A stretch of DNA of 64,000 bases, from contig JAFKAC010000133.1 in the NCBI GenBank assembly GCA_025766275.1, positions 1 to 64,000 on the forward strand, written 5' to 3'. Below the pieces are notes generated by a model. It worked only from the letters and a program-made list of their open reading frames with translations. It did not search any database and was not told where the DNA came from. Below, in pieces: positions 1-11,399 of this stretch; positions within the stretch are counted from its first letter, which is position 1, and each line of letters opens with the position of its first letter. A program made the translations under genes and the position numbers. The stretch is from Lactarius indigo (Eukaryota > Basidiomycota > Agaricomycetes > Russulales > Russulaceae).

Positions 1-538
1 GGCAATTGAAAGCCATCGTGGAGAGACACCCTTTGGAGGATCCTGGATTGTTTTAGCTGATGTCAATCAGATGACACTTGAGTTACCTTGTCAATGAGCT
101 TTCCAATCACAGGTTGTAAGAGTGTCACACTTTTCGGGACCTCGCTGAAACCTTCGGCATCTGCTGTTGGGCCGGAGGGTCCCACCATTCCTTGCTGGTG
201 TTGACCCACATCAGACTCCATTCCATTGAGGAGTTTGACCCCATTCCAGAATGCAGATCGCATCTATAGGCATCGGCTCAGCGTTCTAGTAAAGCATTAG
301 TTTTGATACACACACCGCCTCCTTGAAGCTGTTCTCCTCTGACTCATAGACACCTTGTTTCATCTCTGAGGGCTTCCCCTGCATGGTTGATAGATTGTTG
401 ATCGGATATCAGTAGATGTCCCTCACAGTATGACGTCATAAGCGCTTATGTACACATGCGGATCTATGAATCTGAAACAAGTTACATGGGGTGGCAACAA
501 TCTATATCCCCTTCTGATTAGTTGGAATGGGCCAAAAG
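1..538. other. Non-coding stretch, nothing recognised
   Basis: I see no gene, repeat or RNA here. A 66-codon open frame on the minus strand (63-263) has no recognisable domain and no visible splice partners, so I do not call it. Confidence 0.4.
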
Positions 539-648
539 CGAGAGAACTGCTGGGTTAGACATGAGAGCTGCCGGGTTAGACATGAGAGCTGCCGGGATAG
601 ACACATGAGCTGCCGAGCTGGATACAAGAGCTGCCGGGCTAGACACTG
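539..648. repeat. Short tandem repeat, about 22-bp unit, five copies
   Basis: Five degenerate copies of a unit containing GCTGCCGGGTTAGACATGAG lie head to tail. The core GCTGCCG is the reverse complement of the CGGCAGC word that recurs through 2.2-5.1 kb, so this small array belongs to the same sequence family. Confidence 0.7.
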
Positions 649-975
649 GCATAGGCCAGCCATATGTTTGTGTTTTGACTGCCGGCTGAACAAATTAAGC
701 CCACGCAAGCAGCACGCATAACACCCAATAATCTTCCCTGAAACATCTTCTGAAACGTGCCTGTGTGGGTCAATGGAATCTATGTGTGAGCTCCCAACAA
801 ACTTGCGGCAGCCCCAACAATATGCCGGCAAGTGAAGCGCTTGCCTGGCCCATATAGTACACCCACACACACTGCCGATGAAACTAGATTCCCCTAATAG
901 GATGTTTCACAATATATCTATCTGCATAGTTGATAATTATGGATGGACATACCCAGGCCACGCTCCTACTGTTTC

Positions 976-1200
976 CTCCTATATATACTCCCGACACCTC
1001 TTGCCTTCGATCCATAAGACCATTGACACCACCCTTCCTCTGTGACCATGTCAACTTCCAATCTCAGTCTAACCCAGGACGAACAAACTCTTCACCACTA
1101 TGCAGCTATGCTCGAGAAGGAACTAGAAGCCTATCATGCATGCATACCTAGAGATGAAAAGGTGTGGAGGAAGAAATTCAGAACGCACTTGGTATTCTAG
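976..1200 (+). CDS. Possible small gene, 50 codons (1048-1200), with a TATA-like box
   Basis: An ATG at 1048 opens a 50-residue frame ending in TAG at 1198-1200. The product is polar, with a glutamate/lysine-rich C-terminal half and a basic end (VWRKKFRTH). A TATATATA run about 70 bp upstream and a pyrimidine-rich leader precede the ATG, as in a compact promoter. I do not recognise the protein. It could instead be the first exon of a larger gene or part of an old mobile element, because downstream splice partners are unclear. No function is proposed. Confidence 0.3.
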
Positions 1201-1809
1201 TCTTCCTACAATCCACTTCTATAAGCTGAGCTGAGGTCTATACAGAAGACTTCAGTGGACTATTATTTCGGTGCCAATAGAAGAGGCTCTGTACCTCCCC
1301 GCATTCACCCACTGTTGTTAAGCCTCATGGAAGTGATCAGAGAGGGTGGAACCTCCGTGAAAATAAGTTCAGTCTCAGTGAAGGATCCAAGGATTTTGAT
1401 GAGCAACTATTATACTTCACCAACGGATCTCCCACCACTGAATATACATTTACCAGGCCAAAATGGTGTGGATCCTCTCTCTGACATTCATGTCTGTCGT
1501 GTAACGTTACAGTAGGAACGTTCAGCTCGGCGTGAGCAAGTCTGGTCTTTCTATGTCAATGAGCGAGGGTTCAGCCGATAATGGCAAGGTTTAAGTGGTT
1601 AACAAGGATCTCAGAGTATGACACAATACTCAAGATGTGAGAGGAGTTCAGGGGTTCAAGAGGTTCGACGGTTCAGCAGAGAGTTACCCCAAGGGAATGG
1701 GAAAACAATGTATACTGTGATGGTAAAGAAGTCGAGTCTAAGGATACAAGCTACCTAGGGCCACGACTTATATAGAAAAGGGTTTGTTTGTGCGGAACAA
1801 ACAAATGGC
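1201..1809. other. Non-coding stretch, nothing recognised
   Basis: One open frame of 86 codons overlaps 1255-1515 without a recognisable domain. No repeat or RNA gene is visible. Confidence 0.35.
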
Positions 1810-1942
1810 GCAATCCGCAGCAAGCGTGAGAAGTAACACAGCAATCCGCAGCAAGCGTGAGAAGAAAGTACAGCAATCCGCAGCAGGCACGGGAAAAAGA
1901 AGAAAGTGTGCACAGCTATCCGCAGTAAGTGTGAGAAGAAGC
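1810..1942. repeat. Degenerate tandem repeat, 31-42-bp units, four copies
   Basis: Units beginning near 1810, 1841, 1873 and 1915 share the core GCAATCCGCAGCAAGCGTGA followed by a purine-rich tail of varying length. The array gives rise to a spurious antisense open frame with repeated CCGLL-type peptides, which I left out. Confidence 0.7.
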
Positions 1943-2254
1943 GAGGATATAAAAGGCAAGTGAGACATGTCTCAAAGTTAAAAATAGAAATGAGACACCT
2001 GCCATAAAAGGGTGCATTTAGCCCAAGTATAGTAGTAATAAAGACTAATAAGGACAATGAGTGTCTCATTGTCTCACTTTGCACTAGGAGAGAATCTTAA
2101 GGCTCCTAGTGTGCAGCAAGTCCGAAAAAGGGAAAGCCAAGAAAGGAAAGACTTTCCCGCGAACGCAAGTGTAAGTAAGAAATTAAAGTAAAGTTGAAAA
2201 CAAGTCCAGTCTGTAACATGTCGACTGACATCGGCAGCTTCTTGTCAAGAATGC

Positions 2255-3436
2255 ATGGACAGTTTGGCATCAGTAGGCGGCATGATGATAAATATGCCAT
2301 CGGCAGCTTCCAGTCCAGCTCCTATAGCACCTGGGCATCAAGAAAATCCAGCAGGTGGAAACATAATGACTACCTCAGTGGCAGCTTCTGGTCTAGAACC
2401 TATGGCATCTGAACCTCAAGAGCCCTCGGCAGAGATAGGCAATCCAAGAGCCCCTATTCCCAGGAGGAAGAAGGATTCGTATGCGTCTGGTAGTGGTGTT
2501 CGCAGTGAGTCCTGAATTTTGTCATGCAGATGTGTTGAGGAATAAAATTGCCAAAGAAATTGTTACCAGATCGGCAGCAAAAAGGAGTGCTGCCGATGAC
2601 ACTGGTGAAGCAGCTATCAGCACTACATACAAGACTAGGAGGCGTGCAGGAGTTAATAATCTGAGTGCAGCTAGGCCAAATATCAAGGGTAAGGGAGAAC
2701 GGGATAAGAGGACAAGCTCAAGAAAGGGCAAGCCTCTACACCCAGAAGAGGACCCTGACAACTGGGAGGATGAAGCTCAACCTCTCAATAAACCAATGGG
2801 GGGAACCAATGAGGAGGCGTCGCCAGGTGCATTAGGTCTAGCTTCCATTGGTTCTATGCTCATCACATTTACCGGCAGCTAAAGAAATTGTTACCAGATC
2901 GGCAGCAAAAAGGAGTGTTGCCGATGGTATTGGTGAAGCAGCTATCAGCACTACATACAAGACTAGGAGGCATGCAGGAAATAATAATCCAAATGCAGCT
3001 AGGCCAAATATCAAAGGTAAGCGGAAACAGGATATGAAGACAAGCTCAAGGAAGGGCAAGCCTCTACACCCAGAAGAGGACCTTGACAACAACCGGGAGG
3101 TCGAAGCTCAACCTCTCAATAAACCAATGGAGGGAACCAATGAGGAGGCATCGCCAGGTGCATTGGGTCTAGTTTCCATTGGTTCTATGCTCACCACATC
3201 GATCGGCAGCTGAAGGCGAAGATAACAATAATATAGTTAAACAGCTCGAACGGGAGGTCCAGAGTCTAAAGGTCAGATGTGACTGGCAAGAGAAAACAAT
3301 TAAGGATCTGAAATCCAGATGCGATAGCCATGAGAAGGTCCTTGAGTCACTTCGGCAGCAAATTGTGGGTCTCCATGAGAGAGGGAAGAGCCTGAATACT
3401 ACATATTTTGGGGAGAACTATGATCTCATGCCATAG
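2255..3436 (+). CDS. Unrecognised spliced gene with a tandem exon duplication and a coiled-coil C terminus
   Basis: I do not recognise this protein. The best model starts at ATG 2255, with a Pro/Ala/Ser-rich N terminus and a basic PRRKK patch near residue 72. It then has two near-identical basic exons (about 2530-2835 and 2879-3166) and a last exon (3210-3436) encoding a charged coiled coil with heptads such as QLEREVQSLK and ESLRQQIVGL, ending at TAG 3434-3436. The two introns after the duplicated exons are each 43 nt (2836-2878, 3167-3209), begin GTCTAG and end CGGCAG. Both are phase 1, so the frame closes exactly: GCA-TTA-G|CT and GCA-TTG-G|CT. How exon 1 joins exon 2 is unclear; the obvious GTGAGT...CAG pair would give an intron of only 25 nt. 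The product is probably nuclear or cytoplasmic, as no signal peptide or membrane segment is seen. Confidence 0.5.
2553..3209 (+). repeat. Tandem duplication of about 330 bp (exon plus intron)
   Basis: Positions 2553-2880 and 2881-3211 align end to end at roughly 90% identity. The unit starts AAAGAAATTGTTACCAGATC and ends at the 3' splice site CGGCAG plus CT. The duplication therefore copies one exon with its downstream 43-nt intron and keeps the reading frame. Confidence 0.9.
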
Positions 3437-3439
3437 CTA

Positions 3440-5060
3440 CACTCCTCATACCAATATAGGCTCATCAGCAGGATGAATGCATGGGTATTGCAGGTCAATA
3501 CATGCTTGTCAGAAGAGTACAGATATGAACACTGTGAGCCAACTTCATTGGAAGAAGAAACTGCAGGCCAATACAAGCACATCGGCAGGACGCACACATC
3601 GGCAGAATGGGCCAGTACAAGCTCATCGGTAGGATACATACCTTGACACCATGGGCCAATACAAGCTATTCGGCAGAATACACACGCTTCTACCGTGGGT
3701 CAATACAAGCTCGTCGGCAGCATGTACACTTTGGCGCCATGGGCCAATATAAGCCATTCAGGAGAATAGACACACAAATTCCATGGGGCAATACAAGCTC
3801 ATCAGCAGAATATGTATATAAGTACAGCAGGCCAATACAAGCTCATCGACAGAATACACACATCGGTGGCATGGGCCAATACAAGCTGTTCGGAAAAATT
3901 CACCAATGGGCAGAATGGGCCAATACGAGCTTGTCAGCAGAATACATACATGAGCACCATGGGCCACTACAAACCCATCGGCAGCATGTACGCATCGGCA
4001 GCGTGGGCCAATACAAGCTATTCGGCAGAATTCACCCATAGGAAGAATGGGCCAATACAAGCACTTCGGCAGAATACATACATGAGCACCGTGGGCCAAT
4101 ACAAGCCCATCGGCAGCATGTACACATTGGCAGCGTGGGCCAATACAAGCTATTCGGCAGAATTCACCCATGGGAAGAATGGGCCAATATGAGCTTATCG
4201 GCAGAATACATACATGAGTACCGTGGGCCAATACAAACCCATCGGCAGCATGTACACATTGGCAGTGTGGGCCAATACAGGCTGTTCGGCAGAATTCACC
4301 AATAGGCAGAATGGGCCAATACGAGCTTATCAGCAGAATACATACCTGAGCACCATGGGCCACTACAAACCCATCGGCAGCATGTACGCATCGGCAGCGT
4401 GGGCCAATACAAGCACTTCGGCAGAATTCACTCATGGGAAGAATGGGCCAATACAAGCACTTCGGCAGAATACATACATGAGCACCGCGGGCCAATACAA
4501 GCTATTCGGCAGAATTCACTCATGGGAAGAATGGGCCAATATGAGCTTGTCGGCAGAATACATACATGAGTACCGTGGGCCAATACAAACCCATCGGCAG
4601 CATGTACACATTGGCAGTGTGGGCCAATACAAGCTGTTCGGCAGAATTCACCAATGGGGAGAATGGGCCAATACGAGCTTGTCAGCAAAATACATACATG
4701 AGCACCATGGGCCAATACAAACCCATCGGCAGCATGTGCACATTGGCAGCGTGGGCCAATACAAGCTGTTCGGCAGAATTCACCTATGGGCAAAATGGGC
4801 CAATACAAGCTCGTCGGCAGAATACATACATGAGCATCGTGGGCCAATACAAACTCATCGGTAGTATGTACACATCGGCAGTGTGGGCCAATACAAACTG
4901 TTCAGTAGAATTCACCCATGGGCAGAATGGGCCGATACAAGCTGTTCGGCAGAATTCGCTCATGCAAAGAATGGGCCAATGCAAGCTCGTCGGCAGCATG
5001 CGCACCTTGGCAGCATGGGCCGATTACAATCTCATCGGGACAAATGTCACAGGTGCATTG
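3440..5060. repeat. Satellite array: 44-bp monomers in 132-bp higher-order repeats
   Basis: A unit of 44 bp starting GGGCCAATACAAGCT and containing TTCGGCAGAATTCAC recurs about 34 times. Variants alternate, so the best match is every third unit: the marker CGGCAGCATGTAC occurs at 4111, 4243, 4375, 4595, 4727 and 4859, spaced 132 bp (once 220, i.e. 132+88). Because 132 is a multiple of 3, frames on both strands stay open for 200-245 codons; these are by-products, not genes. Every monomer carries a CCAAT word. The left edge (3440-3600) and right edge (beyond 5020) are more diverged, as expected at the flanks of an array that homogenises by unequal exchange. Confidence 0.92.
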
Positions 5061-5305
5061 TGGGCCCATGCAAGTGATTCGTTCGGCAGCTATCCTACCA
5101 GCAGTACAGATAATGTGGGCCCACACGAGACTGTTTGCAGACAAGCCTGATGGGCCCATACGAATATATGCACATTATATCTACAATGGGCCCACATGGG
5201 CTTTGCCGACTGACACGGCACAATTGCACATGGGCTTTACCGAGTCTATCGCAAGGATTTGCGTCATGGGCTCTCGATGTCCCGAGAAATCATATCACAG
5301 GATTA
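5061..5305. other. Diverged flank of the satellite, rich in GGGCCC
   Basis: Words such as TGGGCCCACA and ATGGGCCCATA recur at irregular spacing, continuing the array's composition in decayed form until the TPR-CHAT pseudogene begins near 5305. Confidence 0.5.
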
Positions 5306-5736
5306 CTCATCCAGATGTTGTGCCTTCAATTTCATCTGGGCGCCAAGGACGCGACACGGAATATGGAGGAGATAGTGGTGCTTTGTCACGAACTCAGCGC
5401 CTCGGACACTTCGACGACCTTACCCGTTGAGACCTTTTCAGCTTTGTTTGTTCCTATCTGCACAGAACTCTTTCGGGGACGGAACTTCCAGTTGGTAGAC
5501 GAAGTCGTCGCATGTCTCAGGGACGCGGCCAAGGTGTGCCCACTACATATACACCATATCTACCTCGTGCTGGCACACGCGCTCAGCGCTCGCTTCGTCG
5601 CAACTCATTCAGGAGGTGATTACGATGAGGCAAGAATGCTCTTTGAAAATGTCATCAATGCCAATCACCCTGAAGAGAACCCAAACTCGGATCAAGTTCA
5701 AGCTTTAATCGGCGTCATCGGGCTCGCAACCAGTTG
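5306..5736 (+). pseudogene. TPR-CHAT family gene, copy 1, first fragment (interrupted by the Plavaka-like element)
   Basis: The frame reads a helical, TPR-like region of the Agaricomycete TPR-CHAT family, e.g. LFRGRNFQLVDEVVACLRDA, HIYLVLAHALSARF and GGDYDEARMLFENVI. It is cut at 5736 by a transposon. Resuming at 11898 after removal of the element and one TG copy keeps the same phase (GVIGLATS, then VPYFDNPEHFEETLSRCRSM), except that the junction codon becomes TGA. The gene's own start is not identifiable because the satellite lies directly upstream. The family carries TPRs followed by a C-terminal caspase-like CHAT domain; this fragment holds only the repeat part. It is a broken gene. Confidence 0.75.
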
Positions 5737-5894
5737 CATCAGGGAAAACCTCCCAAGCTAGCGAGCGATAAATTATCAATAATTGGAGTAAGAGAGATAA
5801 TGAACTACTAATTGATGCTAAGGAACAAAAAATTACTAGCGCTGGCGTAGTCGATAATTTATCACTAGTTTATCACTAGTTTATCACGGATTAT

Positions 5895-8800
5895 CTACAA
5901 ACATAAGAGAAAGACATCTCGGTTACTAAAGGGGTTTATGTAGAAGTTACGGCATAGTTCGAGTACCGAAAATGTGTTCCATTCCAAAGTCTCCGGTCCA
6001 AAGCGAGGTAATAAATGTACACTAGAAAAGAGATGATCAACGGGGATGACGCTGGCAAGGTGCTGGCCATTTTGAGTTAACCTAGATACCTTGTAAAGGT
6101 CATTACTGTCGGGCACAGTGGGGATTGGGGAAAACCATTCCACGTAGGCAAGGTGCGTCGGTAGGGTGATGTCCGAAGATAGGAAGACTTGTTGAATCAC
6201 CTTGCTTGGTAGTTGAAATACGACACGGACCTGAGCTATTCGGGGACCTGAGTAGCAGTTAGACAGCTATAACACCAATATTACACGAACTTACCTTTGT
6301 TTCGAAGCGCACCAACTTGGGCATTACCGTGGACAATAACCGTGTCAAATCGTGATGATATCACACGACCGCGTGTGTCCCTTTGCTCCGGCCGGGCATG
6401 TACAACGTCGACAATTTCCGAGCCACGTGATGAGATGAATTTGATCTTGTGGTAAACAGGGACGGAGTGGAAGGGCAACAAAGTGTCTTCAGCTAGAGCC
6501 CTCAATGCTGTTGTGGAGGCTCGAGGGTGGTTGATCCGAGCAATAAAGTTGGCGAGTGCATCCTGGAAGTCTAACGCTCGGTATTTGTCAGCAAGGGTGT
6601 CAAAGGAAACCGCCTTCCGAGAAGGGTGTCGAGTCATTTGGATGGTACGCAGAACAGGTTTTGGGGGTCCAATTGGCATCAACTCTTGGACGGTTTCTTG
6701 TTGGGCTTGCTGCCACCATGTGACAAATGTTCCATGCTGTTGGATTTTCTCGCGGCGCTCCAGCCAAGCGGTCATCTGTGGGTACTCATCTTTATGATTA
6801 GTTGCATGGTAGGTGTCCTTCGTGAAGTCAATATGGAGCCGCTCAGTTTGCTCCGTGTTGTAATTGTCTGTGGTGCCAAATAGGGTGATTGACGATTTGT
6901 AATGCATCATGCTGTGGAACTTGGGGATATGGAAGTGTTTGCGAACACCGAGATTGACAAATACCTCTTTATTGTTGTGAAATCGAGATAGGGACTGCTC
7001 AAGGCGCAGCAATGTGTCAGTTGTGTGTGATGGAAGCTGCGCAAGGTATAAGAAATCAAGTAGCGCGCATACAGTCTTGATAATCCACGAAGAGGCTTCT
7101 CCAGAAGGAAGTGGGAGATCGAGAACGAGTCCAAGGAGGATCTTGCACATCTGTTTATGTTCGAGACCTGAGACCCGAGAAAGCATTGAGATACCCCGGA
7201 CAAAAGTTGTGATATGGTGATTTGGCGGTAAGGACCTACAGCGCGCATCGATTTTTACTGGCCCGAAGGTACTGGTGAGCCATGCAATCAAATGCTTCAT
7301 GGTGCCCTGAAGCATCTGATGCAGAATATCGGGTGTGATCGAGATGAAGACGTCGGTGAGGGGAAGTGCCTCCCAGAAAGGATGGAAGATAGGCTTGAGG
7401 CCTGCTTCACGACACGCGGCATGGAATGGAAGTACATCCCCATCCGCTAAACGAAACGTTTCCAATGCTTCATCATAATTGCGGGGAGGGAAGCTGGAAT
7501 AGTCACCGATATTGTTGCGATGCACAGTACACTTCGGGCACCGGCCGGAGTATGTGCACGTCACCAGGACCTGCTTGGGATAATCACCAACAAACACAGA
7601 AAAAATGGGATGGCACCAGCGCCAGATGCCATCCCCGCTCATCATTGCAATACCTGTTTCACCATGGGACGCAATTGGAGCCAGGATCTTTCGCATACAC
7701 AGGTGGAAGACATTGCCGAGAGCACGCCGTCGAGCGGCCTTATTGTTGATCCCTTCAAGCCGGGCAGTTGGAAGGTACCCAATTAGTATTTGAGTGCGGC
7801 GTGATGGCTTGCGACGGATATCTTTTGGAATATTTCCAATAGTTAGATAAACAGGATACGCCGTCTTGCCACAGAAAAGTGTGAGCTGAGTCTTGTCCGA
7901 AGAAATTATGACTGGGACAACAGTAGCGCCCGGTCGATGTGCCTCGAGGGACGTCTATTACAACTTGTGAGTACTCGAACCTGTCCAAAAAAAACAATGA
8001 CGCACCTGCACTGCCCACCACCAATCGCCGGTGTGCATCTCACTGTACACACGGCACGCCTGCCCGTCGTCAACATAGTGGCGCTCTGGCGCAAATGTCA
8101 GGTCATGCGCAAATTCGGGGTTGCCATATAGGGATCGAATACATTGCAGTGCATCGCGGAAATAAAATTCATAGGCATCACCAGCGATGGTTAGGTCCTG
8201 GCACTGGAATGGAGGGCACCCTGGCAACTCCTTGTCGATAATGTCATTTAGCTCTTTAGGTGTGCGATAGGACAGCCCAAGTTTGTCGGTGACCTTCCAA
8301 TTGGCGTTAGCAACACGATAAACAAAAGCAATGGTGTATGTACCTCAGGGATTGCAAGTAAATCAGCGACAGCTGACGATGACGGCCCCTGTAACTTAGC
8401 CCAACGCGCAATCTCCCAGTCACACTGAGTGCGAAAGGGGGCCCAAATAGAGGACCCGAAAAGGTCTTGACTGGACTGATATACGTTAGAACCCTGTTGT
8501 GCACCGGGTATTGGTGCACCTGGACTGCCAGATGGGAAGGTGTCGACAATCAATTTTGGTAGGCCACCTGAGTTGCCGTGCTCAGAGTGTACAGATGGTG
8601 GCAGCTCCGGGTCTGGAGACGGCGACCTGACTGGTTGAGACTGACTCGATGATGTGGGAGCACCTTGATCAGGCGCAGTGGTGGCACGAAAGTTGAAGTC
8701 TTGAGCTAGAGATTCAAGAACGTCGGCATCAATAGCATCATCTGGATCAGGGGCGTCTTCACAGTTAGCGGCCCCAGTGTCAGCACCATCGCCGGCATCT

Positions 8801-9101
8801 GAAAACAACACATTAGAAAGTCACCTGCACACGACAAGAAGATATTACCTGTATTGACTATAGGTGTTGTGCTAAGTCCAGAACTTGGGACGTCGCCAAT
8901 GCCTCTGTTGTGGTCCCATGATGTGGGAATTAAGTTTGCTGCTAATGTTGACACTGTGCGTGTTTGAAATGCGCACAGCGATTGCATAGCCGCTTGTGAG
9001 GCGCGACAGCTCAGATGCAGGGATCTGTTGACATGTTGAGAAAGGCCGCGAGGGGTAAAGACCCGATTGCAGCCACGACAACGGACTTGTACTCGGCTCA
9101 T
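5895..9101 (-). CDS. Plavaka-type transposase (spliced)
   Basis: The predicted start is the ATG at 9101 (MSRVQVRCRGCNRVF), giving an N-terminal C2H2-like finger (CRGC...H...C). An acidic/Ser/Pro-rich linker follows, then a segment with PFRTQCDWEIARWAKL, then the catalytic region with MSGDGIWRWCHPIFSVFVGD and CTYSGRCPKC, a helical region with FHSMMHYKSSI and TEQTERLHIDFTKDTYHATN, and a C terminus with LPTHLAYVEWFSPIP and FGPETLEWN. Exons lie around 8811-9101, 8248-8800, 7958-8227, 6281-7930 and 5895-6230. The order and motifs match Agaricomycete transposases annotated Plavaka (CACTA/EnSpm relatives). It cuts and pastes the element in the nucleus by binding its TIRs. The plus-strand frames over 6483-8241 are shadows. 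Confidence 0.8.
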
Positions 9102-9272
9102 GATAGTGGTGGTGAGGCAGGAAGGAGGGCGCGACACTCCAACGCGATGAGCGGGGCCCTATTAACACTTTTTAGTTAGTCCGATTGACAATTGATATAA
9201 AGAGGACTTACTTTCGCCAGGTTCCCCATTCCATCTCCTCGTTCTCGTTGCCTTCAGCTTTGAGCACCATAC
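9102..9272. promoter_or_regulatory. Divergent promoter inside the Plavaka-like element
   Basis: Only about 170 bp separate the transposase ATG (9101, minus) and the accessory gene ATG (9273, plus), so both must be driven from this interval. It is AT-rich near 9170-9200. No canonical TATA box is obvious. Confidence 0.5.
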
Positions 9273-11399
9273 ATGGCCCCATGAACCCGCCGTTCTCAGA
9301 GGGGTGGGTTGAGTGGTCGCGTGAATCCAGCGCGGAACGAAAATGTTGCTCCATTGCAAACACCGAGTACTGTTACGGTTCCATTTCAAGCAGGCGAGAA
9401 ACGTACCTCTAGCTCCATTGACACCACTACTTCCACACCCCTGGAAATGCAGGTGAGCGGGTCTAAGAGAGCCCGAATTGTTGGTAAGTATATCGCAGAG
9501 AGATGGCGTGGTAGATCTGACCTTGGTGTATAAGCAGGCCCTTCCCAGGGTCGTCCAATGCCACTCAGGATGGCCCATGAAAACAAGATGGTGAATCAAC
9601 AAGAGTCAGATAGTAGCGCGATAAAGGGTAAACAAGTTCAACTCCAACGCGGTGAGGGAAAGGATTACTAATCTGTTTGTTCCTCTAACATACGAAAAAA
9701 TTTCAGCTCCGACTTTTTACACCGGTCACTCTGATACCACCATCACCCGCACGCTGTCCTCTGATAACTTTCCCATCCCCGAAGTTGATGGTCATGATGG
9801 CTTGACAGATTCCGAGGAAGAGGATGAAGAGCAGCTGGTTGAACTCGCTCTCAAACACCCGGCTAGATTCGCTGACGCTATGGCCACCGAGGTAAGTTTG
9901 CAACGTCCATAAGCCCATTTAAGCTAATATCTACTTCACAGCGGGCCACCTGGAGTGGTACAGGTGGTATAGACGTGTCTCGCCCAATGGGTCTGAGACT
10001 TAGCCAGAGTACTGCCAGTCCTGGTGTTTCTGGTCGTGCTACCCCAGTGCCAACTACACCGACGCTGATACCTAGCCCAAGAACGCATCTGGCTGAGCCG
10101 AGACTTAGGCAGACCACCAGTCCCGGTACTCAGGGTAGTGCTACTCCTGTGCCCACTATGCCGATCACAATGCCTAGCCCAGGAATGCACCTGGCTGAAC
10201 TGTCAGGTGATTTTTCTTTTTCTTGTGCGTCTTTTCCGATGGCTGATCATTACACGTAGTTGAGACTCCATCACCAACTGTAGTACTTGCGAGGAGGCGT
10301 GTGACGCCCGAGTCACCTAAAGTCACACGTGCTGATACAGATTTAGTTTTTACTGATGGCTCCACTAAACTCTTGCTGAGACACCAGCAACCGGTAATCT
10401 GTACAATCGTTCAGAAAGCGATCGAGAATCTTCGCGCAACCCTCGTATTTCAAGATGCCTTCCCAGATGGATCTGTCGCGTTCGCCTTCTCCAGAGATGC
10501 TCTCAGTGCCGCCACTGTGAGTCACCAACTCAGTGGAGCAATTGTTCAACGCCGACTTGAAGCTGACGACGAATATGTTGCCAAGCTTGTTTCTCTTGTA
10601 CGTCTTATGTTTTTTTACGATTACTTCACTAATGGCAACTGTCAGCCACGTGCCCGGATCTCCCTTATTCGAGCCAAAGTCAAGGAATGGTGTAACGCAA
10701 TTGTTTTGGGGGGATTCTTCTCCATGGGTTCGGCAAATGTTATAGCTGAAGTTGTTGAGAGGCAGCTATCCTCGTACACCTATACTTTCCCTTGCGTAAG
10801 TGCGAAACATGCTGATGGTACATGTTAACCTAACGACATCATCAGGGCCTCATGGTCAATTCATTGGTGAGGCACTCATGGCCTTATCAAAATGATCGAA
10901 TCATCGCCGCTGTTTGGGATGTGTATTTTACTGGCGGGGCAACATCATTTGCATCTCAATTCGAACATCTTTTCCCAACTTATCAAGGTGCCAATGGGCA
11001 GGTAAATCGGGAGGTTCCTATTCCCATGGTCGCCCTGGTTGCAACTGCGGTATGTCATATGTTTCTGTTTGCCCTGTACTGCACTAACTTAATCTTTCAG
11101 CTGTATGCCACTCTGTATGAGTGGCGTACAGGTGAGCACCAGGTCTCAGAGTTTTCTCAGAATGCGTACATGGATGTCTATCAAGGCCACATGAATACCT
11201 TCAAGCACATCCAGGAGAACCGAGAAGGTGCGTTTCACATCATGATGAGTGATATATACACTCGAGCAAGGTGAGTCTTCCATGGTTAGCACCATTTGTC
11301 ATAACTGACCAGTACTCTTGTAGCTGGCCCATCGGAAATATTGGGGTGCCGCCATCGTTTGCAATTGCTGATATCGATCTCGACGAGCTTGAAGAATGA
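9273..11399 (+). CDS. Accessory gene of the Plavaka-like element, DUF6532-like region
   Basis: The ATG at 9273 begins a basic Arg-rich N terminus, but codon 4 is TGA (9282-9284); CGA there would restore MAPRTRRSQRGG. Downstream exons encode an acidic stretch (DSEEEDEEQLVELALKH), Thr/Pro/Ser-rich linkers with repeated ATPVPT blocks, and a globular C-terminal domain with ICTIVQKAIENLRATLVF, WPYQNDRIIAAVWDVYFTGG, PIPMVALVATAV and LYEWRTGEHQ. It ends at TGA 11397-11399 after a GTGAG...TGTAG intron. The C-terminal pattern matches DUF6532 proteins as I recall them; their function is unknown. Divergent pairing with the transposase suggests a role in transposition or in regulating it. The early TGA makes this copy probably null. 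Confidence 0.65.

Noticed and set aside
2505..2529. 25-nt GTGAGT...CAG intron joining exons 1 and 2 of the exon-duplicated gene
   Set aside because: It restores the frame but is far shorter than the other introns here (43-60 nt). I left the junction open.
3758..4864. Long open frames on both strands (245 and 216 codons)
   Set aside because: They are products of the 132-bp satellite periodicity, which is divisible by three. No start context, splicing or domain supports coding.
3440..5060. CRISPR-like array
   Set aside because: There are no unique spacers, the intervening DNA is itself repeated, and this is a fungal genome.
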